Part shown: one piece after another, positions 8,197 to 17,665 of the stretch
How positions within the stretch are numbered: position 1 is the first letter of the stretch
Layout of the letters: each line of letters begins with the position of its first letter
Assembly (NCBI RefSeq): GCF_010499455.1
Contig: NZ_JAAGOH010000026.1
Span: 1 to 64,000, forward strand
Length of the DNA: 64,000 nucleotides
DNA from: Ideonella livida
Lineage (GTDB): Bacteria > Pseudomonadota > Gammaproteobacteria > Burkholderiales > Burkholderiaceae_C
Direction: 5' to 3'
Notes under the pieces: generated by a model
The model's input: the letters and a program-made list of their open reading frames with translations, nothing else
What the model was told of the DNA's origin: nothing
The model's database searches: none
Position numbers and translations under genes: made by a program

Positions 8197-9162
8197 ATGT
8201 CCGTCCAATGGTTCCCCGGCCACATGCATGCCACGCGCAAGGCGATCACCGAGCGCATGAAGCAGGGCATCGATGTGGTGATCGAGCTGCTGGACGCACG
8301 CCTGCCGGGCTCCAGCTGCAATCCGCTGCTGGCCGAGCTGACCGCCGGCAAGCCCAGCCTGAAGGTGCTCAACAAGCAGGATCTGGCCGACGCCGACCGG
8401 ACGGCGCGCTGGCTGGCCCACTACCGCGCGCAGCACGAGACCGGCGCCCTGGCGCTGGACGCCAGCGAGCGCGCGCCGGCGGCCCGCCTGGCCGAGGGCT
8501 GTCGCGCGTTGGCACCGCTGCGCGGCGGCATGGACAAGCCACTGCGTATCCTGATCTGCGGTGTGCCCAACGTGGGCAAGTCCACCCTGATCAACACGCT
8601 GGTGGGCAAGAAGGCCACCAAGACCGGAGATGTGGCGGGGGTGACGCGCAACGAGCAGCGCATCACGCTGGCCAGCGACGCCTACCTGTTTGACACCCCG
8701 GGCATGCTGTGGCCCAAGATCACGGTGCCCAAGAGCGGCTTTCACCTGGCCGCCAGCGGCGCGGTGGGCGCCAACGCCTACGACGAGCAGGAGGTGGCGC
8801 TGGAGCTGCTGGAAACCCTGCAGCCGCACTACGCCGCCGTGCTGCAGTCCCGCTATGGCCTCAAGGAGAGCCCCGAGGAGGTGGCGGCCCTGCCCAGCGA
8901 ACGCCTGCTGGAGGCCATTGGCCGGCGGCGCAGCGCGGTGCGCGCCGGCGGTGTGGTGGACCTGCACAAAGCCGCCGAGGTGCTGATCGCTGACTTCCGT
9001 GCAGGCGCCATGGGCCGCATCACCCTGGAGACCCCCGAGGAGCTGGCCGCCTGGCGCGTGAAGGCTGAGGCCGAAGAGGCCGCCCGCCTGGCCCGCAAGC
9101 AGGCGCTGAAGGAGGCGGGCCTGATCCGGGTGCGCAAGCCCAAGGCCGAGCCGCAGGGGTGA
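8197..9162 (+). CDS. rbgA: Ribosome biogenesis GTPase YlqF/RbgA
   Basis: A 321-aa circularly permuted GTPase. The G4 motif NKQD (59-62) precedes G1 GVPNVGKST (122-130) and G3 DTPG (166-169), the order typical of the YlqF/YawG group. The N-terminal WFPGHMHATRKA is the family hallmark. These proteins help late assembly of the large ribosomal subunit in the cytoplasm. The length matches bacterial family members (about 280-330 aa). The C-terminal third is helical and charged, as expected for the RNA-binding tail. It is transcribed alone, divergent from the RTX gene and convergent with the next gene. Confidence 0.95.
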   Translation: MSVQWFPGHMHATRKAITERMKQGIDVVIELLDARLPGSSCNPLLAELTAGKPSLKVLNKQDLADADRTARWLAHYRAQHETGALALDASERAPAARLAEGCRALAPLRGGMDKPLRILICGVPNVGKSTLINTLVGKKATKTGDVAGVTRNEQRITLASDAYLFDTPGMLWPKITVPKSGFHLAASGAVGANAYDEQEVALELLETLQPHYAAVLQSRYGLKESPEEVAALPSERLLEAIGRRRSAVRAGGVVDLHKAAEVLIADFRAGAMGRITLETPEELAAWRVKAEAEEAARLARKQALKEAGLIRVRKPKAEPQG

Positions 9163-9202
9163 GTCCCAGGGCGCCGGCAGGTGCCTTGGGGAGCCGCGGG
9201 CG

Positions 9203-10180
9203 TCAGTAGTCGGTGAAGTCGTAGCCGATCTGGACGGAGACCCAGGTCTTGCCGTGCTGGTCAAAGGCAGCCCGGTGGGCCCGGCCCACGTAGTCGCGGC
9301 CCACCAGGATTCCGGACTGCAGGCCGCGGCCGTTCTGGCTGTTGGGCTTGCGCGTCTCGAAGGTCAGGCCCCAGGCGGTGCTGAAGGCGGTGAGCTGCTC
9401 GGTCTGGGCATTTCCACCAGCGTCCTTGGAGCTGCCCGACACCACGCCCACACCTGCGGCGACGATAAACGAGGCGCTGCCGCCCAGCGCTTCGATGCGG
9501 CGGCCGAAATACGGGGCAATGGTGGCCGAGGGCGCCAGTTCCTTGGCCCCCATGTAGTACTTGAACGGTACCACCAGGGTGCCGTAGGTGTACCCACGGC
9601 GTAGGGCGCCGCTGGCGACCACGTCCTCTACCCGCACGGTCAGCCGGGTGGGCAGTTGGCCTGCCGAGTCCATGTCGGGGGCAGAACAGGAATAGAAGGG
9701 GGACTGGGGAGCGGCTACGGCGCTCAGTTCGGTGCCGTCCTCCGTCTGCGAGAGCACGCGGATGTGGGTCACATGCGGCGGAACCCCCTTCAGGGGCGTT
9801 GTCAGCTTCAGGCAATCCGACACGTAGTTGGTGCGGGCCGGTGGGTTCACGGTGGTGTCCACCACGCAGGTTTTGGTGGCGCTGCTGTACCGTACTTGGG
9901 GGCCACCGGGGCAGCGGGGTGTCTGGGCGACCACGGCGCAGGTGTTGGGGGTGGCGCTCTGGAAGGTGCCGCCGGCAGACGCGCACATTGCCTGGTTACC
10001 GTTGAGCTTGGCCTGCAGTGCCTCGGCGGGCATGCAGTTGCCGTCCTTGTTGGGGCTCCAGCCGGTTTCACAGGTCGGCTTGATGTCCTGCTCTGCCGCC
10101 CAGGCACCGGGTCCGGCCAGCAGGGTCGTGATCAGCAGGGCGGTACCGGCGGCGAACCGGGGGCGGGGGGACAGGGACAT
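9203..10180 (-). CDS. Exported Cys-containing hypothetical protein with barrel-like C-terminus
   Basis: The start at 10180 is chosen over upstream ATGs because a GAGGAG ribosome site lies just ahead and the protein then begins with a clean Sec signal peptide ending AWAAEQD. Length is 325 aa. The mature N-terminal half is Cys-containing (CETGW, NCMP, MCASAGG, NTCAVV, RCPGG, TCVVD), suggesting disulfide bonds in the periplasm or outside the cell. The C-terminal half has alternating beta-strand patterns and ends in YDFTDY, as outer-membrane barrel proteins often do. I do not recognise the family. It is divergent from the response regulator gene with a 189-bp intergenic region. Confidence 0.7.
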   Translation of the reverse strand: MSLSPRPRFAAGTALLITTLLAGPGAWAAEQDIKPTCETGWSPNKDGNCMPAEALQAKLNGNQAMCASAGGTFQSATPNTCAVVAQTPRCPGGPQVRYSSATKTCVVDTTVNPPARTNYVSDCLKLTTPLKGVPPHVTHIRVLSQTEDGTELSAVAAPQSPFYSCSAPDMDSAGQLPTRLTVRVEDVVASGALRRGYTYGTLVVPFKYYMGAKELAPSATIAPYFGRRIEALGGSASFIVAAGVGVVSGSSKDAGGNAQTEQLTAFSTAWGLTFETRKPNSQNGRGLQSGILVGRDYVGRAHRAAFDQHGKTWVSVQIGYDFTDY

Positions 10181-10369
10181 GGTGAACTCCTCGGGTGTGG
10201 GTCTGCAGGGCGCGCCAAACGGGCGACGGCCCCATTGCATCGCCGCCGCCCGGTCCGGCCCATCCTCCACCGGGCTCATGCCGAAGGGGGAGACCGCGGT
10301 TACCGCCGGTGAATTCACAAGCTTCCCCGGTGGTGGGAAGATCCGCCGACCCCTCCCCTGGACCGTGCC

Positions 10370-11086
10370 ATGCGCCTGCTGCTCGTCGACGACCACACCC
10401 TGTTCCGTGAAGGCATGCGCCTGCTGCTGCAGCCGCTGGTGCAGCCCCTGGAGGTGGAGGAGGCGGGCAGCTGCGAGGAGGCCCTGGCCCGGTTTGAGGC
10501 GGGGGAGGCTTTTGACCTGGTGTTGATGGACCTGGCCCTGCCGGGGGCTTCGGGCATCCAGGGCATGGCTTGGCTCAAGGCGGCGCGGCCGGAGGTGAAG
10601 GTGGTGGCGCTGAGCTCATCGGATGACCGCGACAGCGTGCTGCGGGCCTTGGACGCTGGCGCCATGGGTTTCATCCCCAAGAGCTCCACCGGGCTGGTGA
10701 TGCTGGCGGCGCTGCAGCTGGTGCTGGCGCGGGGCATCTACCTGCCGCCCAGCGTTTTTCTGCCCGGCGGGGTGGCCGCCCCGGTCGAGCTGCGGCCCAC
10801 CGGGGCGGACGCAACGGGCAGCGCAGGTGCGGCCGACCGTGCCGATCCGGGACCAGGCACCGACGGGCCGGCGGTGGCGGCCCGTTTGGGCCTGTCGCCC
10901 CGCCAGGCCGAGGTGCTGGACCTGCTCTTGCAGGGCAAATCGGCCAAGCTCATCGCCCGGGATCTGGACCTGGGCCTGGCCACCGTCAAGACCCACACCA
11001 CCGCGGTGCTGCGGGCCCTGAACGTGACCACCCGTACCCAGGCCATCGTGGCGGCCAGCCGCCTGGGCTGGCGTTTCAGCCGCTGA
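10370..11086 (+). CDS. NarL/LuxR-type response regulator
   Basis: A 238-aa protein with an N-terminal receiver domain: the acidic pocket DD at 7-8, phospho-acceptor Asp54 in LVLMDLALPG, Ser82-84 region and Lys104 in FIPKSS. A Pro/Gly/Ala-rich linker of about 50 residues follows. The C-terminal LuxR helix-turn-helix (about 172-230) contains LSPRQAEVLDLLLQGKSAKL and ATVKTHTTAVLRAL. The neighbouring hybrid histidine kinase, convergent and overlapping by 11 bases, is the probable partner. The linker is unusually long for the family. The regulated genes are unknown. Confidence 0.93.
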   Translation: MRLLLVDDHTLFREGMRLLLQPLVQPLEVEEAGSCEEALARFEAGEAFDLVLMDLALPGASGIQGMAWLKAARPEVKVVALSSSDDRDSVLRALDAGAMGFIPKSSTGLVMLAALQLVLARGIYLPPSVFLPGGVAAPVELRPTGADATGSAGAADRADPGPGTDGPAVAARLGLSPRQAEVLDLLLQGKSAKLIARDLDLGLATVKTHTTAVLRALNVTTRTQAIVAASRLGWRFSR

Positions 11087-13469
11087 CGGGCGGCGTCGCC
11101 GTCGGCGGGTTGGACGGGGCGTCCTGGACATGCGGCGGCAACAGCAGACACAGGGTCTCCAGCAGCCGGTCGGCCCCGACGGGTTTGTGCAGGACCGGCA
11201 CGCCCAGGGCCAGGGCGCGGGCGGCGGTGGTGGCCGAGGTGTCAGCCGTCAGCAGCAGGGCGGGGGTGTCCTCGCCCGTGGCCTCGCGCAGGCGGGGCAG
11301 CAGGCTCAGCCCATCGGTCTCGGCAGCCAAGCCAGGCTGGGCCCGAGGGCCCAGCTGCAGGTCGGTCACCACCAGGTCGGGCGGGCGCAGGTGGCGGTCC
11401 AGCTCGGCCAGGGCGGCGTTGGCGCTGCCGGCGCAGGCCACCAGCGCGCCCCAGCGTTGGCACAGCACCTCCAGGGCCTGACGGTTGTCGGCGTCGTCGT
11501 CCACGACCAGTACAAAGGCGCCCCGCAGGCGGTCGACCGACGGCGTGAGGGCGGGGCCCGCAGGCAGCACCTCGTGGGCCTGCACCCGCGGCAGCAGCAG
11601 CTCGAAGCAGGCGCCGCGGCCTGGGGTCGAGCGCAGGGACAGCCGGTGGCCCAACAGTTCGGCGGTGCGCTGCACGATGGCCAGCCCCAGGCCCAGGCCC
11701 TGGGAGCCACCGGCTTGGGTGGTGCCCGCCTCAGGCGTGCCCAAGCGTACGAATTCTTCAAAGATGCGGGCCTGGTCGGCAGGGGCTACGCCCGGGCCGG
11801 TGTCCAGCACTTGCACGGCCAGCCCATCGCCACGGCGGCGCGCGCCCAGCAGCACCTGGCCGCCAGCGGGCGTGTAGCGCAGGGCGTTGCCCAGCAGGTT
11901 GACCAGGCAGCGCTCCAGCAGCGCCAGGTCACTGCGCACCAGGGCGCAGCATGGCGCCACGCGCAGCCGCAGCCGGGCGGCCTGAGCCTGGGGCTCGAAC
12001 TGGCTTGCCAGCCGCTGCAGCAGTTCATGCAGGGCAAAGGTCTCCAGTCGGGGCTGGACCAGCCCCGCATCCAGCCGCGAGATGTCGAGCAGGCTGTTGA
12101 ACAGCCGCTCCATCGCCTCCACCGAGGTGCCCAGCCGCCCCACCAAGGTCTGGACCTGGGCCGTGGCAGACTCACCGCCCCCTGCCGCCTCCAGGGCGGC
12201 CAGCCGGCTGCGCAGCACGCCCACCAGCAGGCCGATGGTGTGCATGGGCTGGCGCAGGTCGTGGCTGGCGGCGGCCAGGAATCGGGTCTTGGCCAGGCTG
12301 GCACGCTCGGCCGCGTCCCGCGCCTGGCTGAGCTGTTCGGTGCGCTGGGTGACCTGGGCCTCCAGTTGCTCGTAAAACGAGCCCAGGCGGCGGGCCATGG
12401 CGTTCAAGTCGTCAGCCAGCAGTTCCAGCTCGTCGCCGGTCTGGAGCGCCACCGGAGTGGAAAAGTCGCCCGAGGCGATGCGGGCGCTGGCCCGACGCAG
12501 CAGCAGGATGGGCGCGGCCAAGCGGCGGCCTTGCCACAGGCTGGCCAGCACGGCCAGCACTGCGGCCGCGCCCATCAGCAGGGCGGTGCGCTGCAGCGTG
12601 TCCAGCACCGGGGCCATCACGGTGTCGCGGGGCTGCTCCAGCACCAGCAGCCAGCCGGTCTCGGGCAGCTCCACCACGGTGTTGAGGGTGGGCCGGCCCT
12701 CCAGGTCCAGGCTGTCCTGCCCGGTGGGCAGGGGCCGGCCGGCGGCACGGGCGGCGCGGGCGGCGCGCAGGTCGGGACGGCCGTCCAGGCGGCGCTGGCG
12801 CAGCATTTCAATCTGCACCGGGTGCACGATCAGCCGGTCCTGGGCATCCACCAGCCAGGCCCGCCCGCCCAGGCGCTCGCCCACCCGGGTCAGGGTGTCG
12901 GCCACCAGGCGCAGGTGGACCACGGCGGTGGTGCGCACGCCGCCCTCGGCGCGGCCGGCGTCCACTTCGGCCACGCGGAGCTCCACCTGGGGGTCGGCGC
13001 CCTGGAAGAAGGGTTGGCCAAAACGCACCGGGCCGGCCACCGCCGCCTGGGTGGCGCCAGGGCGGCGCGGCAGGCGGCCCGGCCCCAGCAGATCCGGGGC
13101 GGTGCGCGAGACCTGGGCCAGCAGCCGGCCTTCGGGGTCGTGGGTGCGCACCTCCACCAGCGAGGTGTGCAGCACCAGCAGGCGCTGCAGTTCGTCGCGC
13201 AGGCGCTCGGGGCCGTAGCCGGGGGCTCCCCAGGGGAATTTGCCGCTGTCGCGCAGGGCGGCGGCCGGCCCCTGCAGGGCCTGCTCGATCTCGCGTGCGG
13301 CCGCATCGGCTTGGGCGGCCTGCAGTTGCACCGCCTGCCCGCGGCTCTGCTGGTAGGTGTGGAACATCTGCACTGCCCCCGACAGGGCCAGCAGCAGCAC
13401 CGCCACCAGGCCGATCTGCAGGGCCCGGCGGCGCGCCAAGGGGGGCAGGGGGATCCAGGGCTGGATCAT
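11076..13469 (-). CDS. Hybrid sensor histidine kinase with C-terminal receiver
   Basis: A 797-aa membrane kinase. TM1 is near residues 15-35, followed by a periplasmic sensor domain of about 250 residues, TM2 near 285-310 and a HAMP segment (RASARIASGDFSTP). The dimerisation helix carries the phospho-acceptor His403 in AASHDLRQPMH. The ATP-binding region has the N box (NLLGNALRYTP) and G boxes (DTGPGV, GLGLGLAIV). A receiver domain at about 665-790 has VLVVDDDADN and Asp703 in VVTDLQLG. The gene follows the periplasmic binding protein gene by 72 bases on the same strand, so binding protein and kinase are likely one operon. Its stop overlaps the stop of the convergent response regulator gene by 11 bases. 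Confidence 0.93.
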   Translation of the reverse strand: MIQPWIPLPPLARRRALQIGLVAVLLLALSGAVQMFHTYQQSRGQAVQLQAAQADAAAREIEQALQGPAAALRDSGKFPWGAPGYGPERLRDELQRLLVLHTSLVEVRTHDPEGRLLAQVSRTAPDLLGPGRLPRRPGATQAAVAGPVRFGQPFFQGADPQVELRVAEVDAGRAEGGVRTTAVVHLRLVADTLTRVGERLGGRAWLVDAQDRLIVHPVQIEMLRQRRLDGRPDLRAARAARAAGRPLPTGQDSLDLEGRPTLNTVVELPETGWLLVLEQPRDTVMAPVLDTLQRTALLMGAAAVLAVLASLWQGRRLAAPILLLRRASARIASGDFSTPVALQTGDELELLADDLNAMARRLGSFYEQLEAQVTQRTEQLSQARDAAERASLAKTRFLAAASHDLRQPMHTIGLLVGVLRSRLAALEAAGGGESATAQVQTLVGRLGTSVEAMERLFNSLLDISRLDAGLVQPRLETFALHELLQRLASQFEPQAQAARLRLRVAPCCALVRSDLALLERCLVNLLGNALRYTPAGGQVLLGARRRGDGLAVQVLDTGPGVAPADQARIFEEFVRLGTPEAGTTQAGGSQGLGLGLAIVQRTAELLGHRLSLRSTPGRGACFELLLPRVQAHEVLPAGPALTPSVDRLRGAFVLVVDDDADNRQALEVLCQRWGALVACAGSANAALAELDRHLRPPDLVVTDLQLGPRAQPGLAAETDGLSLLPRLREATGEDTPALLLTADTSATTAARALALGVPVLHKPVGADRLLETLCLLLPPHVQDAPSNPPTATPPVSG

Positions 13470-13541
13470 GGCGGGCGGCAGGCCGTTGGCCGCCCAGGCG
13501 GGGCGGGGTGGGATTGGGGGGCGTGGGCGCGGGCCATGGGC

Positions 13542-14564
13542 TCAGCGCAGCACCTCGTCGGCCAGTGCCACGACCGCCGGCTGCACCCGCAGCCCGCCCA
13601 GGTCGTAGTCGGCCCGCAGCGTCAGTCGGTGCCGACGCGGGCGCTCCAGCGGAATCTGTCGCAGGTCTTCGCCGTTGCAGGCCCGGGCGGCCAGGTCGGC
13701 CACCGCGTCATAGCTGAACTGGGTTTCCGCCTCGTAGGCCATCAGGCCGCCGGCGCGCACATCGTCGGCGCTGGCCGAGAGGTGGGGCAGGTGCCGGCTG
13801 CGCAGGGCGGCCAGCAGGTCGGCCTGGGCCAAGTAGGCGACATAGGTGGCTGGCAGGTACCAGGCCTGGGGGCGCCGGGACGCGGGCAGGGCATCCAGCT
13901 GGGAGAAGAGCTGTCGCAGGGCCGGTGCCGATTCCACCGCATGCACCTGCAGCGCCAGGCCCAGCCGGTGGGCCTGGAGGCGCAGGTCCTGGGCGCCCCG
14001 GGTTTCGGTCAACCAGGCCTCGTCGGCCAGCACTGCCACCCGCGACAGCTCGGGAAAGGCCCGGTGAAGCAGGCCCAGGCGCACGGCGTCGGCGGTGTCG
14101 TGCAGGTCTACTCCGGTCGCGGGCGCGCGCTGGCCGGGGTCACCCAGCAGGCCCAGGCGCCGGGGCTCCAGGAAGCTGGCAAACACCAGGGGCACTTGCG
14201 GGCCGTGGCGGCGCACCGCGGCGGCCGAATCGGCGGTCACCGCCACCACCAGATCGGGTGGCGCCGCCAGGTGCCGGCGCACGGCGGCATCCAGCGCCGC
14301 CAGGTGCGTGCCGTCCAGGGCGGCATGTTCCAGGCGGTGGCCGGTGCAGGCCGGCGGCGAACGTTGCGCCCAACGCTGGCGCGCATGCTGGTACAGGGGG
14401 TCGGCCGCAGCCTGCGTGGCGCCCAGCCACAGCAGGCGCGGCGGCTCCGCAGGGGCGCTGGCCGTCTGCCGCAGCAGTGGCAGCAGCGCCAGCAGGGCAG
14501 CCCAGCCCCAGCCCGATCGCGAGCGGCGCAGCACAGGGCGGCGGAGGGTGGTCGGCGGGTCCAT
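13542..14564 (-). CDS. ABC-type periplasmic binding protein (PF04392-like) next to sensor kinase
   Basis: The start at 14564 gives a 340-aa protein with a hydrophobic export segment (WGWAALLALLPLLRQTASA). An upstream extension to 15044 lacks protein-like sequence and overlaps the divergent gene. The body resembles the ABC substrate-binding family often annotated near tryptophan/tyrosine transporters (VPLVFASFLEPRRLGLL, LYQHARQRWA, GGLMAYEAETQFSYDAVADLA). No permease or ATPase gene is adjacent; the gene sits directly upstream of the hybrid kinase. I infer that it acts as a periplasmic ligand receptor for that kinase rather than in transport. Such kinase-linked binding proteins are known in proteobacteria. 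Confidence 0.75.
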   Translation of the reverse strand: MDPPTTLRRPVLRRSRSGWGWAALLALLPLLRQTASAPAEPPRLLWLGATQAAADPLYQHARQRWAQRSPPACTGHRLEHAALDGTHLAALDAAVRRHLAAPPDLVVAVTADSAAAVRRHGPQVPLVFASFLEPRRLGLLGDPGQRAPATGVDLHDTADAVRLGLLHRAFPELSRVAVLADEAWLTETRGAQDLRLQAHRLGLALQVHAVESAPALRQLFSQLDALPASRRPQAWYLPATYVAYLAQADLLAALRSRHLPHLSASADDVRAGGLMAYEAETQFSYDAVADLAARACNGEDLRQIPLERPRRHRLTLRADYDLGGLRVQPAVVALADEVLR

Positions 14565-14674
14565 GGCTGGCGCCGATTGTGTCGCCTGCGCAGGTCCGCC
14601 GCTGAACAGGACCATGGGGCGGCCTGCCCCCCGAGCCACAGGCAGGCAAACGCAAAGCAATGGAGCGATGAGCC

Positions 14675-15967
14675 ATGAGTCAGACAAACCGTAAGCAGCA
14701 GCACCAAATGGAGGGGAGTTACTTCTGTTGGATGAAGCTGTGCCCCAGCCACGGCGCCGAGCCGGACGGGCCGTTGGGCGGCCCGCTGAAACCCATGGCG
14801 GGTGGCCGGCCACCGGTCCGTCTGGCGGGGGTGTTGCTGGGGGAGGATGCCAGCGCTGGCGGGGCTTCAGGGGCCGATCCAAAGCGCAGCTACAGCGTCG
14901 ACGGCTGGTGGAGCTTGCCCCAGGCCTTTCCCATGGGCCTGCCGCCGGGCATGCAAGTGGACGTGATGCCCATGGTGCAAAGCAAAAAGGTGACGGAGAG
15001 CGACGACTGGGACGGAGGCGGAACCGACACCGACGACTCAGCACGTGCCAAGCACAAGCCCCAGGACAAGGTCATGGCGCTGGCGTGGATCGACACCGAG
15101 GAAGGGCGGGCCTGGCGCGCCGGCGCCATGGCCTGGTGGCCGGTCGAGTTCCGCGGCCGCCTGCGTGTGCCGCGCTCCACCCGCCGCGACCCGGACGAGG
15201 TGGCGCTGCCGAGGGAGCCCGAGTTGGGGAACGATGGGACATGGGGCCTTTTTGGCGGCTGGGCGGCCTGGGGCGAGGCGTACCGGGACGAGGTCAAGCG
15301 GCAGCCGGAGTTCTTGGGCCCCGCTGCCGACTGGAAGTGCATCGTGGAGCCGCTGAAGGAGCTGCTCGGGAGGCAGAACAAGTCCGCACAGGAGGGCGCG
15401 GTTCGCCAGGCGAGATGCCACCGCGCGGGGGCAACGCCGGCCATCCTGGCCCAGAACGGCAGCGTGTGGGATGCGATTGCCCCGGTGCTGGCGGTCGCCG
15501 GGGTGCAGCCGCATGCGCCGGAGCAGGCGCCCATGGCCGAATATTTGTGGCGCTCGTTGCAGGCCATGCGGCCGGTGCTGTTCTATGCCAAGGCGCATTT
15601 CAACCTGGCGCGACCCTTCTGGCAGGACGGCCATAGCACTCCGGCCACCGTCATCGCCATGCCGGCGCATCCCAGCTACCCCGCTGGTCATGCCGCTGCG
15701 GCCTACCTGGCGGCCCTGTTGCTGAAGGCCGCCGGCCGAGGTGATTGGGCCCGCCTGGTGAACGCGGTCGAAACAGTGGCCTTCAACCGCGTCATCGCCG
15801 GCGTCCATTACCCCATGGATGCCAACGCGGGGTTCATGTTGGCGGAGCGGGTGTTTGAGATGCTCAAGCAAAACGATGACTGGAAGACCTGTCTCCAGAA
15901 GGTGGCGAGGCAACAAAATGAACAGCAGGAGAACCTCCCGAGTCTGAAGCCCCATCTCGAGTTCTGA
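14675..15967 (+). CDS. PAP2-superfamily phosphatase/haloperoxidase-like protein, no signal peptide
   Basis: A 430-aa protein. All three parts of the PAP2/vanadium-haloperoxidase active site are in the C-terminal half: Lys306-x6-Arg313-Pro314 (KAHFNLARP), PSYPAGH ending at His339, and Arg372-x5-His378-x3-Asp382 (NRVIAGVHYPMD). The Ser of the usual PSGH motif is replaced by Ala (PAGH). The first 270 residues are a non-homologous-looking, charged and Trp-containing extension. There is no signal peptide or membrane segment, unlike most PAP2 lipid phosphatases and periplasmic acid phosphatases. It stands alone, divergent from the binding-protein gene. Phosphate-ester hydrolysis or halide oxidation is possible; the substrate is unknown. 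Confidence 0.82.
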   Translation: MSQTNRKQQHQMEGSYFCWMKLCPSHGAEPDGPLGGPLKPMAGGRPPVRLAGVLLGEDASAGGASGADPKRSYSVDGWWSLPQAFPMGLPPGMQVDVMPMVQSKKVTESDDWDGGGTDTDDSARAKHKPQDKVMALAWIDTEEGRAWRAGAMAWWPVEFRGRLRVPRSTRRDPDEVALPREPELGNDGTWGLFGGWAAWGEAYRDEVKRQPEFLGPAADWKCIVEPLKELLGRQNKSAQEGAVRQARCHRAGATPAILAQNGSVWDAIAPVLAVAGVQPHAPEQAPMAEYLWRSLQAMRPVLFYAKAHFNLARPFWQDGHSTPATVIAMPAHPSYPAGHAAAAYLAALLLKAAGRGDWARLVNAVETVAFNRVIAGVHYPMDANAGFMLAERVFEMLKQNDDWKTCLQKVARQQNEQQENLPSLKPHLEF

Positions 15968-16039
15968 GCCGCAGGGGCTCAACTCCTTTCCGCTCAGGCC
16001 GAAAGCGCCAAGAGGGTGAAGGCGGGAGGGAGTGGTCCC

Positions 16040-17611
16040 ATGTTTCACGGTGTGCAGGGTTGGATGCGCCGGTGGCGCATCCGCACCCGTTTGTTCTGGT
16101 TGGGCGGGCTGGGCGGCCTGGCGGTGCTGCTGGGCCTGGGCCTGGCGCTTTGGCTTGGCCAGGGCCTGACCGTGCTGAGTCAGCGGGTGTTCGTCTCCAA
16201 GGACGTGGTGGCCGACATCCTGCCGCCGCCGCTGTACCTGGTGGAGATGCGACTGGTGGTCTCGCAGGTGGCTGAAGGCAGCCTGCCCTTGGCGCAGGGG
16301 CGCACCGAGGTGGCCCGGCTGCGCCAGGAGTACGAGGCGCGGGCCACGTTTTGGCGTGAGCATCCGCCCCATGGCCTGGAGACCAGCCTGCTGGGCGCGC
16401 AGCACCGCGCAGGGCTGGCCTTTATGGACGGCGTGGCCCAGCTGCTGGCCTTGCCTGAAGAGCAGGCCCTGACCCAGCTGCGGGCGGGCCTGCCCGAGTT
16501 GCAGCGGCAGTACGCCGAGCACCGAGCGGGGGTGGACGAGACGGTGCGCCAGGCGACGGCGATGGCGCTGGCCGACATGGCGGCGTTTGAACAGATGGTG
16601 GCGCAGAGCCGGCAGGGATCCCTGCTGGCCGGTGGACTGCTGCTGGCGGCCGTGCTGGGCCTGGCCGGGCTGTTGGCCGCCACGGTGCTGGAGCCCCTGC
16701 GCCGCGCCGTGCGCGCGGTGCAGCAGGTGGCCGGGGGGGATCTGGCGGCGCCGGTGGACGTGGCTGGCGCGGACGAGTTGACCGACCTGGGGCGTGCGCT
16801 GCAGGCCATGCAGCAGGAGCTGGCGACCATGGTGCAGCATGTGCAGCGGGATGCACAGCAGGTGGCGGTGGCGTCGGAGCAGATTGCCACGGGCAATCGC
16901 GAGCTGAAGATCCGCACCGAGTCACAGGCCGGCGCGGTGCAGGAGACGGCCGCCATCATGGAAGAGCTGCACTGCACCCTGAACGCCAGCGCCGACAACG
17001 CCCGCCAAGTGTGCAGTCTGACCCAGCAGGCCTCCGCCATGGCCAGCCGCGGCGGTGAGGTGGTGGGGCAGGTGGTGGGTACCATGCAGGGCATTCAGGA
17101 CGCGTCCCGGCGCGTGGGGGACATCCTGGGCGTGATTGACGGTATCGCCTTCCAGACCAACATCCTGGCGCTCAACGCGGCGGTGGAGGCGGCCCGCGCC
17201 GGCGAGGCGGGTAAGGGCTTTGCCGTGGTGGCGTCCGAGGTGCGCATGCTGGCCGGGCGCAGCGCCGAGGCCGCACGGGAGATCAAGCGGCTCATGCACG
17301 ACAGCAGTGAGCGGGTGGAGCGGGGCGGGGCGCTGGTGGAGGCCGCCGGCGCCGCCATGGGCGATATCGTGCGGGCCATCCAGCAGGTCAATGAGCGGGT
17401 GGTGCAGATCAGCGACGCGAGCCTGCAGCAGAATGCCGGCGTGGCACAGATGGGCGTCTCCATCGACAACCTCAACGCTGCTACGCAGCAGAACGCGGTG
17501 ATGGTGGAGCAGGCCGCCTCGGCGACGATGAGTCTGCATGGGCAGGCCGACGGGTTGGTGCAGTCGGTGGCGCGTTTCAGGCTGCAGGGGCAGGGGGAAC
17601 ACGCCGATTGA
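16040..17611 (+). CDS. Methyl-accepting chemotaxis protein
   Basis: The start at ATG 16040 is preferred to an in-frame GTG at 16016 because a GGGAGGG ribosome site ends nine bases upstream. The protein is 523 aa. It has TM1 at about 12-38, a periplasmic four-helix sensor region with [19 protein letters not shown]2 at about 195-217, a HAMP domain, and a long cytoplasmic signalling hairpin. The kinase-contact tip is clear ([20 protein letters not shown], from about residue 367). The C-terminus lacks an NWETF-type pentapeptide for CheR/CheB tethering. No che genes are nearby. The ligand is unknown. Confidence 0.94.
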   Translation: MFHGVQGWMRRWRIRTRLFWLGGLGGLAVLLGLGLALWLGQGLTVLSQRVFVSKDVVADILPPPLYLVEMRLVVSQVAEGSLPLAQGRTEVARLRQEYEARATFWREHPPHGLETSLLGAQHRAGLAFMDGVAQLLALPEEQALTQLRAGLPELQRQYAEHRAGVDETVRQATAMALADMAAFEQMVAQSRQGSLLAGGLLLAAVLGLAGLLAATVLEPLRRAVRAVQQVAGGDLAAPVDVAGADELTDLGRALQAMQQELATMVQHVQRDAQQVAVASEQIATGNRELKIRTESQAGAVQETAAIMEELHCTLNASADNARQVCSLTQQASAMASRGGEVVGQVVGTMQGIQDASRRVGDILGVIDGIAFQTNILALNAAVEAARAGEAGKGFAVVASEVRMLAGRSAEAAREIKRLMHDSSERVERGGALVEAAGAAMGDIVRAIQQVNERVVQISDASLQQNAGVAQMGVSIDNLNAATQQNAVMVEQAASATMSLHGQADGLVQSVARFRLQGQGEHAD

Positions 17612-17665
17612 CTGTCCCGATTGACCGGACCGCCCGTCTCAGCATGTGGCGGCCGCGCGTGTACC

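Noticed and set aside
11130-14678. 1182-aa + strand frame
   Set aside because: Antisense shadow of the hybrid kinase and binding protein genes, without recognisable motifs.
15038-16840. 600-aa minus frame
   Set aside because: Spans the PAP2 and chemoreceptor genes, both of which have full motifs on the + strand.
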